Source: Pseudomonas sp. Au-Pse12 (GTDB lineage Bacteria; Pseudomonadota; Gammaproteobacteria; Pseudomonadales; Pseudomonadaceae). From it: 64,000 nucleotides of DNA. The position numbers were made by a program, and so were the translations under genes. The stretch covers positions 1 to 64,000 of the forward strand of contig NZ_JAJTTH010000012.1 in NCBI RefSeq assembly GCF_021341665.1, written 5' to 3'. Below, piece after piece: positions 1 through 8,077 of the stretch (the stretch's first letter is position 1; every line of letters begins with the position of its first letter). The notes under the pieces were generated by a model. It worked only from the letters and a program-made list of their open reading frames with translations, was not told the DNA's origin and ran no database searches.

Positions 1-24
1 GAACGCGCCCTCGACCAGCCGCCA

Positions 25-60
25 CAAAAAACGCCCCGGGTCTTGCGACCAGGGGCGTTC
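25..60 (-). terminator. Rho-independent terminator of rhlE
   Basis: On the minus strand an ACGCCCC...GGGGCGT stem, extended by GGTC/GACC around a GCAA loop, is followed by a run of six T. It lies just after the rhlE stop codon at 80. Confidence 0.85.
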
Positions 61-79
61 TTCATTTCAGCGCAGTGAC

Positions 80-1948
80 TCAGCGATTGCGGGTCAGCAG
101 TGCCGGTTTCTCGCCCCGTGGGCGGCTTGGCAACTGATCCAGTTGCTCAGGCGTCGGGAAGCGGTCGGCCTTGGACTCCTTGTGCATGATCTTCGGCTGG
201 TTGCTCCGAGGATTCTGCACGGCGGGTTCCTGGCGGGCCTGGTCGTCACGGTTCGGCCGGCGGTTGCGCGACTCGTCGCGACGGCCTTGGCTGTCACGCG
301 GGGCACCGCTGCGCGGGCCATTGTTACGCTTGGCTGGCGCGGTGCCGGTGGTGCTGCCGTTGCTGTTGCGCGGGTTGCCGGAGCGGCCCTGGCCACCACC
401 TGCACCGCCGCGTGGCGGATTGCCGGCACCGGCACCCTGGGCTGGAGCGCCTGGGCGGCGGCCGCGGCTCTGGTTGTTCTTGTTCTGGTACGGGCTGACG
501 TAGTCCGCGCGGTTACCAAAGTTGTCCACGTCGTCGTCGAGGAACTCGTCCGGTGCCCGGTCGGCACGGGGCGTCGGCTGACGCTGTTCGCGGGCTGGGG
601 TGCCTTCACGAGGCTTCTGCTCGCGGGCCGGGCGTTCGCCACGGGCCGGCTTGTCTTTGCCGCCCTTGTCCTTGCCTTTGTCCTTGCGGCCGCCACCACC
701 GCCACCGCCGTTCGGGCCGTCGCCGCGTGGGCCACGGGGATTGCGCGGGTTGCGCACGTCCGGACGCTCGCGCACTTCCGGCTTCTCGGCTTCCACGGTG
801 CTGGCATCGAAGCCCATCAGGTCGCCGTCGGCGATCTTCTGCTTGGTCATGCGCTCGATGCTTTTCAGCAGTTTTTCTTCGTCCGGGGCCACCAGGGAGA
901 TGGCCTCGCCCGAGCGCCCGGCACGGCCGGTACGACCGATACGGTGCACGTAGTCTTCATCGACGTTAGGCAGCTCGAAGTTGACCACGTGTGGCAGTTG
1001 GTCGATATCCAGGCCACGGGCGGCGATATCGGTGGCGACCAGGATCCGCACGTCGCCGGCCTTGAAGTCGGCCAGGGCTTTGGTGCGGGCGTTCTGGCTC
1101 TTGTTGCCGTGGATCGCCACGGCGCTCAGGCCGTGTTTGTCCAGGTACTCGGCCAGGCGGTTGGCGCCGTGCTTGGTGCGGGTGAACACCAGCACCTGTT
1201 CCCAGGCACCGGCGGTGATCAGGTGGGCCAGCAGCGAGCGCTTGTGGCTGGCGGGCAGGCGGAACACCCGCTGCTCGATACGTTCCACCGTGGTGTTCGG
1301 TGGAGTGACTTCGATGCGCTCGGGGTTGTGCAGCAGCTTGCCGGCCAGGTCCGTGATGTCCTTGGAGAAGGTCGCGGAGAACAGCAGGTTCTGGCGCTTG
1401 GCTGGCAGGCGCGCGAGGACCTTCTTCACGTCATGGACGAAGCCCATGTCGAGCATGCGGTCGGCTTCGTCGAGTACCAGGATTTCCACGTGGGACAGGT
1501 CGACGCTACCTTGGCCGGCCAGGTCCAGCAGACGGCCGGGGCACGCCACCAGTACATCGACGCCACGGGACATGGCCTGGACCTGGGGGTTCATGCCGAC
1601 GCCGCCGAAGATGCAGGCGCTGACGAACTTCAGGTCGCGGGCGTACAGCTTGAAGCTGTCATGCACCTGGGCGGCCAGTTCGCGGGTCGGGGTCAGGACC
1701 AGTACGCGGGGTTGGCGCGGGCCGTGACGCTGGGATTTGTCCGGGTGACCGTTGGGAAACAACCGCTCCAGGATCGGAAGGGCGAAACCGCCGGTTTTAC
1801 CAGTACCTGTCTGTGCCGCGACCATCAGATCGCGACCTTGCAACACGGCGGGAATGGCCCGCTGTTGCACCGGAGTAGGCTGGGTGTAGCCGGCGGCTTC
1901 GATGGCGCCGACTAAAGCCTCGGAGAGACCGAGGGAAGCAAAGGACAT
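80..1948 (-). CDS. rhlE: DEAD-box RNA helicase RhlE with long basic C-terminal tail
   Basis: ATP-dependent RNA helicase acting on cytoplasmic RNA (RNA turnover, ribosome maturation). The start is placed at 1948 (MSFASLGL), where the family begins; AGGA lies 7 bases upstream, and the frame opens 33 bases earlier without support. Seen in the 622-residue product: Walker A AQTGTGKT (45-52), PTREL, DEAD at 160-163, SAT, and HRIGRTGRAG. From about residue 385 the protein is a low-complexity tail rich in Gly, Arg, Asn and Pro, so it is much longer than the roughly 400-450 residues of short RhlE proteins. The tail and the nearby metF-ahcY match what I recall of P. aeruginosa RhlE2 (PA0428). The helicase call is certain; the RhlE2 assignment is inference. 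Confidence 0.95.
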   Translation of the reverse strand: MSFASLGLSEALVGAIEAAGYTQPTPVQQRAIPAVLQGRDLMVAAQTGTGKTGGFALPILERLFPNGHPDKSQRHGPRQPRVLVLTPTRELAAQVHDSFKLYARDLKFVSACIFGGVGMNPQVQAMSRGVDVLVACPGRLLDLAGQGSVDLSHVEILVLDEADRMLDMGFVHDVKKVLARLPAKRQNLLFSATFSKDITDLAGKLLHNPERIEVTPPNTTVERIEQRVFRLPASHKRSLLAHLITAGAWEQVLVFTRTKHGANRLAEYLDKHGLSAVAIHGNKSQNARTKALADFKAGDVRILVATDIAARGLDIDQLPHVVNFELPNVDEDYVHRIGRTGRAGRSGEAISLVAPDEEKLLKSIERMTKQKIADGDLMGFDASTVEAEKPEVRERPDVRNPRNPRGPRGDGPNGGGGGGGRKDKGKDKGGKDKPARGERPAREQKPREGTPAREQRQPTPRADRAPDEFLDDDVDNFGNRADYVSPYQNKNNQSRGRRPGAPAQGAGAGNPPRGGAGGGQGRSGNPRNSNGSTTGTAPAKRNNGPRSGAPRDSQGRRDESRNRRPNRDDQARQEPAVQNPRSNQPKIMHKESKADRFPTPEQLDQLPSRPRGEKPALLTRNR

Positions 1949-2171
1949 GAGTAATCCTGTTTTAGTGAGGGCTTGGCCCAAAGGGATAATCTTGCCGGGC
2001 GTGAATGGCGTTTAAGAGGACGCAATCCCGTCCGGTCCTGCTGGCCTGAAGGCTCATTCACCGGTGGCTCGCGCGGGCCGGATGGCTGCGCCGTAGCGGG
2101 GTGGAGAGGCCTTGAACAGGGTCCAGCGTCCGGGCGTGAGCCTGGCGGGAGGCCGGAGTATAACAGAGCAT

Positions 2172-2987
2172 TCAGTGTGCGCTGCTTTCCTGCTGCTCAA
2201 CGGTTTTTTCTGATTCTCGGGTTGATGAAGCCCTGACGGGTGGCAGAGTGGGTTCCGCTCCGTACTTGGCGCTCAACTGCGCATAGGCCGGTTCGCGCTT
2301 GAAACGCTTGAGCTCGGCGCCGAAACGCTGGACCAACAGGTCCATGCCGGCATTGCGGCGCACCGCCAGGTATTGGCTCTGACGGCTGATGACGGTGGGG
2401 TTCTGGCTGATCTGGTCGCGCAGCCCCAGGCTGTCCAGCAGGTGCTGGCCAACGCGTTTGTCGGTAATCAACAGGTCGATCCGCCCCAGCAGTAACTTGC
2501 CGAAGTTGGCCTCGTGGGTGGGCGCGGGCTCGTGGTTGAACAGGGTCGAGTTGCTGAAATCGTCGCTGTACAGATAGCCGGGGGAGGTGCCGATGGTCAG
2601 GCCCTTGAGTTCATCCAGGTGTTTGAACGGGTGCGGGCGCTGGTTGGCGTAGAACATCACGAATTCCACGTCCGAGAGTGGTTCGCTGGGGTAGAGCAGG
2701 GTGCCGTCGCGCTGATCGCTGTGAAAGATGTCCAGGGCGCCATCGGCCTGGCCGGTTTCAAGCATGGCCAGGCAGCGTTTCCAGGGCAGGAACTGCCATT
2801 CCACGTCGATGCCCAGGCGCTGGAAGACGATGGCCGTGGTCTCGTAGTCCAGTCCCTTGGCCCGGCCATTTTCCTCATAGACGTAGGGCGCCCAGGGTTC
2901 GGTGACAATACGCAGCCTCTCGCCATGGGCTGCAAGGCTCAGGCAAGTGCAGAGAAGGGCGGTCAGCAACCGGGCTATGACGGACAT
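2172..2987 (-). CDS. Orphan periplasmic solute-binding protein (SBP_bac_3 type)
   Basis: A 271-residue exported protein with a signal peptide at 1-22 ending near AAHG. The mature part begins LRIVTEPWAPYVYEENG, the usual opening of polar-amino-acid-type binding proteins (family 3), and continues with the LDYETTAIVFQRLG and FLPWKRCLAMLETGQADG segments. No permease or ATPase gene is adjacent, so it may serve a transporter encoded elsewhere or act as a sensor; the ligand cannot be read from sequence. The last 30 residues (after SAKYGAEP) are a charged Ser/Glu-rich tail not usual for the fold. A second protein of the same type is at 27198-27935. Confidence 0.8.
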   Translation of the reverse strand: MSVIARLLTALLCTCLSLAAHGERLRIVTEPWAPYVYEENGRAKGLDYETTAIVFQRLGIDVEWQFLPWKRCLAMLETGQADGALDIFHSDQRDGTLLYPSEPLSDVEFVMFYANQRPHPFKHLDELKGLTIGTSPGYLYSDDFSNSTLFNHEPAPTHEANFGKLLLGRIDLLITDKRVGQHLLDSLGLRDQISQNPTVISRQSQYLAVRRNAGMDLLVQRFGAELKRFKREPAYAQLSAKYGAEPTLPPVRASSTRESEKTVEQQESSAH

Positions 2988-3065
2988 TGCTGGAGATTAC
3001 GACGAGAGATCATGCAATTGCTAGGGGCAGTTCCAGGCGCTCTAGCTCAAGCCTGTCGCAAATAA

Positions 3066-3092
3066 AAAGGCCCTGGTTTTCACCAGGGCCCA
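3066..3092 (-). terminator. Terminator of the ahcY-metF transcript
   Basis: On the minus strand GGCCCTGG, a short loop and CCAGGGCC are followed by TTTTTATTT, 23 bases after the metF stop codon. Confidence 0.85.
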
Positions 3093-3112
3093 GTCCTTGT
3101 GTTGCTGCGCTA

Positions 3113-3958
3113 TCAGCGCGGCAGCTTCAGGTTGTTCCAGATTGCCAGGCTGGGGTCGGCCTGGTTCAAGGTGTAGAAGTGCAGCCCGGGGGCGCCGCCC
3201 TGGAGCAGGCGTTCACACATCTCGCTGATTACCTGCTCGCCGAAGGCCTGGATGCTGGCGCTGTCATCGCCATAGGCTTCCAGCTGCTTGCGGATCCAGC
3301 GCGGCAGCTCGGCGCCGCAGGCGTCGGAGAAACGCGCCAGCTTGCTGTAGTTGGTGATTGGCATGATGCCCGGCACGATCGGGATGTTCACGCCCATCTT
3401 CTGCACACGCTCGACGAAGTAGAAGTAGCTGTCGGCGTTGAAGAAGTACTGGGTGATCGCGCTGTCGGCGCCGGCATTGGCCTTGCGCACGAAGTTGACC
3501 AGGTCTTCCTCGAAATTGCGTGCCTGCGGGTGCATTTCCGGGTAAGCGGCGACTTCGATGTGGAAGTGGCTGCCGGTTTCTTCGCGGATGAAACTCACTA
3601 GGTCATTGGCGTAGCGCAGCTCACCGCTGGCCATGCCCATGCCCGAAGGCAGGTCGCCGCGCAGGGCGACAATGCGCTTGATGCCAGCAGCCTGATACTG
3701 CTGGAGCAGGCCGCGCAGGTCGGCCTTGCTGTCGCCGACGCACGACAGGTGCGGGGCCGCAGGGACTTTAACTTCGCTCTCCAGTTGCAGCACGGTATTG
3801 ACCGTGCGGTCACGGGTCGAGCCGCCGGCACCATAGGTGCAGGAGAAGAAATCGGGGTTGTAGCTGGCCAGCTGACGGGCAGTGGCGAGCAGTTTTTCAT
3901 GCCCAGCATCGGTCTTGGTGGGGAAGAACTCGAAGCTGTAACGACGGTCTTGGGACAT
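3113..3958 (-). CDS. metF: 5,10-methylenetetrahydrofolate reductase
   Basis: Flavoprotein that reduces 5,10-methylene-THF to 5-methyl-THF, the methyl donor for methionine synthesis. The 281-residue product is the standard bacterial length and starts MSQDRRYSFEFFPTKT, containing the family's N-terminal FEFFPTK segment with the active-site Glu. The CTYGAGGSTRD and ALRGDLP segments are also typical. GGAGGTTCCCTCC lies directly upstream of the ATG. It follows ahcY by about 190 bases on the same strand and probably shares its riboswitch-controlled transcript; the two genes serve the same SAM/methionine cycle. Confidence 0.96.
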   Translation of the reverse strand: MSQDRRYSFEFFPTKTDAGHEKLLATARQLASYNPDFFSCTYGAGGSTRDRTVNTVLQLESEVKVPAAPHLSCVGDSKADLRGLLQQYQAAGIKRIVALRGDLPSGMGMASGELRYANDLVSFIREETGSHFHIEVAAYPEMHPQARNFEEDLVNFVRKANAGADSAITQYFFNADSYFYFVERVQKMGVNIPIVPGIMPITNYSKLARFSDACGAELPRWIRKQLEAYGDDSASIQAFGEQVISEMCERLLQGGAPGLHFYTLNQADPSLAIWNNLKLPR

Positions 3959-3970
3959 GGAGGGAACCTC

Positions 3971-4146
3971 CAGCTACAAGCCGCAAGCCGCAGCGCCAGG
4001 AGAAGCGTGGGTGCGCTCATCTCCTGTTTCTGGAGCCTGTTGCCTGACACTGTTTAAGCAAATAGGGGCGAAGCTGAAGGCTTTGTGCGGCAAGCCGGGC
4101 TTGTGGCCCTGGCTTGCCGCTTGAAGCTCAAAGCTTGCAGCTGCTC
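3971..4146. repeat. Intergenic copy of a GCTTGCAGCTTGAAGC-type repeat
   Basis: Between metF and ahcY lie segments built from CAAGCCGC, CTTGCCGCTTGAAGC and AGCTTGCAGCTGCTCTTA, the last running into the ahcY stop codon. The same modules recur at 5755-5830, 27955-28016, 34541-34593 and 39314-39442. No gene is visible in the interval. Confidence 0.6.
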
Positions 4147-5556
4147 TTAGTAGCGGTAAGCGTCTGGCTTGAATGGACCTTCGACGGTCACGCCGATGTA
4201 CTCAGCCTGTTGCTTGGTCAGTTGAGTGACCACGCCGCCGAAGCCGCGAACCATTTCCAGGGCCACTTCTTCGTCGAGTTTCTTCGGCAGTACTTCAACG
4301 GTCAGGCGCTCGGCTTTCTGGGCCGGCGACAGGTCGGCGTACTTCTGGCCGAACAGGAAGATCTGCGCCAGGACCTGGTTGGCGAACGAACCGTCCATGA
4401 TGCGGCTTGGGTGACCGGTGGCGTTGCCCAGGTTCACCAGGCGGCCTTCGGCCAGCAGGATCAGGTAGTCGTCGTTCTGTGGGTCGAAATCGCCATGGCC
4501 GGTACGGTGGATCTTGTGTACCTGTGGCTTAACTTCTTCCCATGCCCAGTTCTTGCGCATGAAAGCGGTGTCGATTTCGTTGTCGAAGTGGCCGATGTTG
4601 CAGACCACGGCGCGCTTCTTCAGGGCCTTGAGCATGTTTGCGTCGCAAACATTGACGTTACCGGTGGTGGTCACGATCAGGTCGATCTTGCCCAGCAGGG
4701 CCTTGTCGATGCTGGCTTCGGTGCCGTGGTTGATACCGTCGATGAACGGCGAAACCAGTTCGAAACCGTCCATGCAGGCTTGCATGGCGCAGATCGGGTC
4801 AACTTCCGAAACCTTGACGATCATGCCTTCCTGACGCAGCGACTGAGCCGAGCCCTTGCCCACGTCACCGTAGCCGATGACCAGCGCTTGCTTGCCGGAC
4901 AGCAGGTGGTCGGTGCCGCGCTTGATGGCGTCGTTCAGGCTGTGACGGCAGCCGTACTTGTTGTCGTTCTTGCTCTTGGTCACCGAGTCGTTGACGTTGA
5001 TCGCAGGAACCTTCAGCTCGCCCTTGGCCAGCATGTCCAGCAGACGGTGCACGCCAGTGGTGGTTTCTTCGGTCACGCCGTGAACGCGATCCAGCACTTG
5101 CGGGTATTTATCGTGCAGCAGCTGGGTCAGGTCGCCGCCGTCGTCGAGGATCATGTTGGCGTCCCAAGGCTGGCCATCCTTGAGGATGGTCTGCTCCAGG
5201 CACCACTCGTACTCTTCCTCGGTTTCACCTTTCCAGGCGAATACAGGAATGCCGGCGGCGGCGATGGACGCAGCGGCCTGGTCTTGAGTCGAGAAGATGT
5301 TGCAGGACGACCAGCGTACTTCGGCACCCAGGGCAACCAGGGTTTCGATCAGCACGGCGGTCTGGATGGTCATGTGGATGCAGCCGAGGATTTTCGCGCC
5401 CTTGAGCGGCTGTTCGGCCAGGTACTTGCGGCGCAGACCCATCAGGGCTGGCATTTCCGATTCGGCGATGATGGTTTCGCGACGACCCCAGGCAGCCAGG
5501 GAGATGTCGGCGACTTTGTAGTCGGTAAAACCTGCAGGCGTGTTTACAGCGCTCAT
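4147..5556 (-). CDS. ahcY: S-adenosyl-L-homocysteine hydrolase
   Basis: Hydrolyses S-adenosylhomocysteine to adenosine and homocysteine, relieving product inhibition of methyltransferases. The product is 469 residues, the long form (with an insert) usual in Pseudomonas. Visible are the NAD-binding VIGYGDVGKGSA motif and the conserved C-terminal FKPDAYRY, whose Lys and Tyr contact the cofactor across the subunit interface. The ATG at 5556 is preferred over a TTG one codon earlier because GGAGG sits 6 bases upstream of it. The 5' leader carries a SAH riboswitch and metF follows on the same strand. Confidence 0.97.
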   Translation of the reverse strand: MSAVNTPAGFTDYKVADISLAAWGRRETIIAESEMPALMGLRRKYLAEQPLKGAKILGCIHMTIQTAVLIETLVALGAEVRWSSCNIFSTQDQAAASIAAAGIPVFAWKGETEEEYEWCLEQTILKDGQPWDANMILDDGGDLTQLLHDKYPQVLDRVHGVTEETTTGVHRLLDMLAKGELKVPAINVNDSVTKSKNDNKYGCRHSLNDAIKRGTDHLLSGKQALVIGYGDVGKGSAQSLRQEGMIVKVSEVDPICAMQACMDGFELVSPFIDGINHGTEASIDKALLGKIDLIVTTTGNVNVCDANMLKALKKRAVVCNIGHFDNEIDTAFMRKNWAWEEVKPQVHKIHRTGHGDFDPQNDDYLILLAEGRLVNLGNATGHPSRIMDGSFANQVLAQIFLFGQKYADLSPAQKAERLTVEVLPKKLDEEVALEMVRGFGGVVTQLTKQQAEYIGVTVEGPFKPDAYRY

Positions 5557-5583
5557 CAAGAGCCTCCATTCGTAGTGTGCGAA

Positions 5584-5682
5584 TGGGCGCCGTTGTGCGT
5601 TTAGTGTCCGTACAGGGAACCCTGTACCAACAACGCCCCATCCGAGCCTGACAGGTCATGCCTGCTGCAGCGCCCCTCGGAC
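5584..5682 (-). ncRNA. SAH riboswitch upstream of ahcY
   Basis: On the minus strand the leader contains CCGAGGGGCGCTGCAGC near 5680, then CAGGCTCGG near 5645, and at the 3' end AACGGCGCCC near 5590. CCGAG pairs with CTCGG (P1), and GGGGCGC can pair with GGCGCCC, the pseudoknot expected of the SAH riboswitch. Known SAH riboswitches turn expression on when S-adenosylhomocysteine accumulates. A variable hairpin (TACAGGG...CCCTGTA) fills the space between the core parts. The element ends about 28 bases before the ahcY ATG. Confidence 0.9.
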
Positions 5683-5734
5683 AGGTGGCGGGAAAACGGT
5701 ATCAAGTGCAGATGACCGTTTTGAAACGGTGGCG

Positions 5735-5740
5735 ATTATA
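5735..5740 (-). promoter_or_regulatory. Probable -10 box of the ahcY promoter
   Basis: A perfect TATAAT on the minus strand lies about 50 bases upstream of the SAH riboswitch. No good -35 box is seen at 17-base spacing, so the promoter may be weak or activator-dependent. Confidence 0.5.
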
Positions 5741-5754
5741 GCTTTCTTTGAGCG

Positions 5755-5830
5755 GCAAGGCGCAAGCTTCAAGCGGTAAGTAAAAGCAGGCCGATTTTTA
5801 CTTGCAGCTTGTGGCTTGAAACTTGAAGCT
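5755..5830. repeat. GCTTGCAGCTTGAAGC-type intergenic repeat
   Basis: Two inward-facing arms, CAAGCTTCAAGCGGTAAG and CTTGCAGCTTGTGGCTTGAA, form a large imperfect inverted repeat between the divergent ahcY and thioesterase genes. Same family as the copies at 4086, 27955, 34541 and 39314. Confidence 0.65.
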
Positions 5831-5872
5831 GGGGGCGTCCACTACATATCGCTCAAACACCTTGGAGCCCCC

Positions 5873-6277
5873 ATGAATTTCCACACCCGCAAGTGGGTAA
5901 AACCCGAAGACCTCAACCCCAACGGCACGCTGTTCGGCGGCAGTTTGCTGCGCTGGATCGATGAGGAAGCGGCGATCTACGCCATTGTCCAACTGGGCAA
6001 CCAACGTGTGGTGACCAAGTACATCTCGGAAATCAACTTTGTCAGTGCTTCGCGCCAGGGCGACATCATCGAGCTGGGTATCACCGCCACCGAATTCGGT
6101 CGCACCTCGATCACCCTGACGTGTGAAGTGCGCAACAAGATCACCCGCAAATCCATTCTCACGGTCGAGAAGATGGTCTTCGTCAACCTCGGCGAAGACG
6201 GCTTGCCGGCGCCCCATGGCCGCACCGAAATCAAATACGTCAAGGACCAGTTCAAGGACGACGCTTCCGACGCCTGA
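5873..6277 (+). CDS. Hotdog-fold acyl-CoA thioesterase (YciA-like)
   Basis: A 134-residue cytoplasmic thioesterase. The N-terminal region has the acyl-CoA thioesterase signature N-x-N-G-T-L-F-G-G-x-L-L-x-W-x-D-E, where the Asp is the usual catalytic residue, followed by VTKYISEINFVSASRQGD in the second strand-helix unit. The ATG at 5873 is chosen over an upstream in-frame start because it has GGAG 8 bases before it and begins at the conserved MNFHTRKWV. It is monocistronic and divergent from ahcY. The substrate chain length is unknown. Confidence 0.88.
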   Translation: MNFHTRKWVKPEDLNPNGTLFGGSLLRWIDEEAAIYAIVQLGNQRVVTKYISEINFVSASRQGDIIELGITATEFGRTSITLTCEVRNKITRKSILTVEKMVFVNLGEDGLPAPHGRTEIKYVKDQFKDDASDA

Positions 6278-6355
6278 TGCCGGGCGCAGGAAAGGAACAG
6301 CCCTGAGCCCCGCGTGTCGTAGCTGAATGACCCGCCTGGCTCAGGAGCCTCACGG

Positions 6356-6505
6356 ATGGGCAAGCCGAGCCGGGCCGCGAACATCATTGGCGGCAGTTTC
6401 ATCGTTGCCCTGATCAGCCATGCCCAGGCGCGCAGTGAAAGCGACAAACCAAACAACAACGCGGACCGGGCACCAGCGCCCGATCCGCGGCAGATCAAAA
6501 AATGA
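6356..6505 (+). CDS. Possible small exported protein (49 aa)
   Basis: A short frame that starts ATG 8 bases after an AGGAG and stops directly before the stop codon of the opposite-strand antiporter gene. The translation has a positive start (GKPSR), a hydrophobic stretch (AANIIGGSFIVALI) and a signal-peptidase-like SHAQA ending near residue 25, then about 24 hydrophilic residues. I do not recognise it. Against it: its 3' third overlaps a hairpin that looks like the terminator of the antiporter gene, which would constrain the sequence for another reason. Confidence 0.45.
   Translation: MGKPSRAANIIGGSFIVALISHAQARSESDKPNNNADRAPAPDPRQIKK
6461..6488 (-). terminator. Hairpin after the CPA1 antiporter gene
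   Basis: Arms of 11 bp at 6461-6471 and 6478-6488 (GCGGACCGGGC with one mismatch) and a 6-base loop. On the minus strand the stem is followed by GTTGTTGTTTGG, a weak T-rich tract. Confidence 0.5.
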
Positions 6506-7765
6506 TCAATGGGCCTCGGCCTTGGCCGCCGGGGCATCCTCGGTGACATGGCGCACCAGTTTGCCGATGGTCAGCCCCTGCAGCAGGATCGACGACAGCA
6601 CCACGATGTAGGTAATGCTCAGCACCAGGTCGCGTTCTGGCCCCAGAGGCAGGGCCAGCGCCAGGGCGACCGAGACGCCGCCCCGCAAACCGCCCCAGGT
6701 CAGCACGCGGATGGTGCCGCGGGGTACGCTGCGCCAGCGCCGCAACAGCAGGATCGCCGGGGCCACGGTGAGCACCCGCGACAGCACGATGGCCACCGCC
6801 AGCAGGCTGGCGGCCGCCAGGTGCAGCCAGTTGAAGGGCAGCAGCAACAGTTCCAGGCCGATCAGGGCGAACAGCAGCGCGTTGAGCATGTCGTCGAGCA
6901 ACTCCCAGAAACCGTCCAGGTAGCGCCGGGTCATGTCGTTCATCGCCAGGTTGCGCCCCAGGTTGCCGATGATCAGGCCGGCCACCACCATGGCGATCGG
7001 TGCCGAGACGTGCAGCTCGCTGGCCATCGCCGAACCGCCGATCACCAGCGCCAGGGTCAGCATCACCTCGATCTGGTGCTGCTCGATGCTCTTGATCATC
7101 AGGTACACCAGGTAACCGATCAGCCCGCCGAACAGCACGCCACCGATGGCTTCGTGCACGAACAGCCACGCCGTGGCGGCCACGGTCGGGGTTTCTCCCA
7201 GTTGAGCGATACCCAACAGCACGGTGAACACCACCACCGCGGTGCCGTCATTGAACAGCGACTCACCGACGATGGTGGTCTTCAGTGGCTTGGAGGCGTT
7301 GGCGGTACGCAACACGCCCAGTACCGCGATCGGGTCGGTGGGAGAAATCAGTGCCCCGAACAGCAGGCAGTAAAGGAAGCTCACCTGCCAGCCGAACAGG
7401 CCGAAGATCCAGTAGGCCAGGCTGCCAATGACGAACGTGGCGATCAGCACGCCGACGGTGGCCAGCAGGCCAATGGGCCAGCGATAGCTGCGCAGGTCGT
7501 TGAGATTGACGTGCAAGGCGCCGGCGAACAGCAGAAACGACAGCATCCAGTTCATCAGCAGATCGCCGAAGTCGATCTTGCCGATCAATTCCTCCACATG
7601 TTCCTCCAGGCCGGGGTAGCCCAGATAGCTCAGGCCTTGCAGCAGCAGTGAGAAAAGCAGGGCGGTGACCATCACGCCGATGGTCGGCGGCAGGCCGATA
7701 AAACGGAAGTTGACGTAGGTGAGTAGGGTCGTCAGGCAGATAAAGGCAGCGACAAGTTCAAGCAT
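6506..7765 (-). CDS. CPA1-family Na+(K+)/H+ antiporter
   Basis: A 419-residue inner-membrane cation/proton antiporter with about 12 hydrophobic segments across its length. The diagnostic CPA1 (NhaP-type) motifs SPTDPIAVLGVL and GESLFNDGTAVVVFTV are present; the acidic residues in them carry the transported ion in known members. The length is at the low end for the family because there is no cytoplasmic TrkA-C tail. The gene stands alone; which cation it moves cannot be judged. Confidence 0.9.
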   Translation of the reverse strand: MLELVAAFICLTTLLTYVNFRFIGLPPTIGVMVTALLFSLLLQGLSYLGYPGLEEHVEELIGKIDFGDLLMNWMLSFLLFAGALHVNLNDLRSYRWPIGLLATVGVLIATFVIGSLAYWIFGLFGWQVSFLYCLLFGALISPTDPIAVLGVLRTANASKPLKTTIVGESLFNDGTAVVVFTVLLGIAQLGETPTVAATAWLFVHEAIGGVLFGGLIGYLVYLMIKSIEQHQIEVMLTLALVIGGSAMASELHVSAPIAMVVAGLIIGNLGRNLAMNDMTRRYLDGFWELLDDMLNALLFALIGLELLLLPFNWLHLAAASLLAVAIVLSRVLTVAPAILLLRRWRSVPRGTIRVLTWGGLRGGVSVALALALPLGPERDLVLSITYIVVLSSILLQGLTIGKLVRHVTEDAPAAKAEAH

Positions 7766-8077
7766 CCGGACTCCTTTGGATGATTACGGAAAAAGCGGCC
7801 TGAACGCTTTCAGGCTAGGGGTTTGATGTATCGGCCTCGACGAGGGGCACAGTTTTCGCCAGCGGCGCCTGGCCGCAGCCATTGACCACGGCGTGGCGGC
7901 GACGTTGCAGGCCATTGCGGAAAAGTGCATCGAGCAGGCCCATGTTGCCGAATTTGCCGTCGGCACCGCCAAATGCGCTGACAGGCCGTGCAAGCGCGCC
8001 CGCCGGCGTGCGAGGATTCCAGGCCTGTGTCCGCGCAGGGACTGTCCACATTTCTTCAGGCAAGCAGGGAGCGCAAG
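7766..8077. other. 312-base gap between antiporter and EamA genes, no clear gene
   Basis: No strong gene is seen. On the minus strand a frame ending at 7815 has Pseudomonas-like codon use over its last 50 or so codons, with the segment FGNMGLLDALFRNGLQRRR and an ATG at 7943, but there is no ribosome-binding site and no recognised family. It could be a very small gene or a decayed 3' end. Confidence 0.35.

Noticed and set aside
143..1915. 590-codon open frame on the plus strand opposite rhlE
   Set aside because: Antisense shadow of a high-GC gene; repetitive Val/Ala/Gly composition and no domain, while the minus strand has every helicase motif.
4114..5604. 496-codon plus-strand frame opposite ahcY
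   Set aside because: Antisense shadow; the minus strand encodes a full-length AhcY with NAD and C-terminal motifs.
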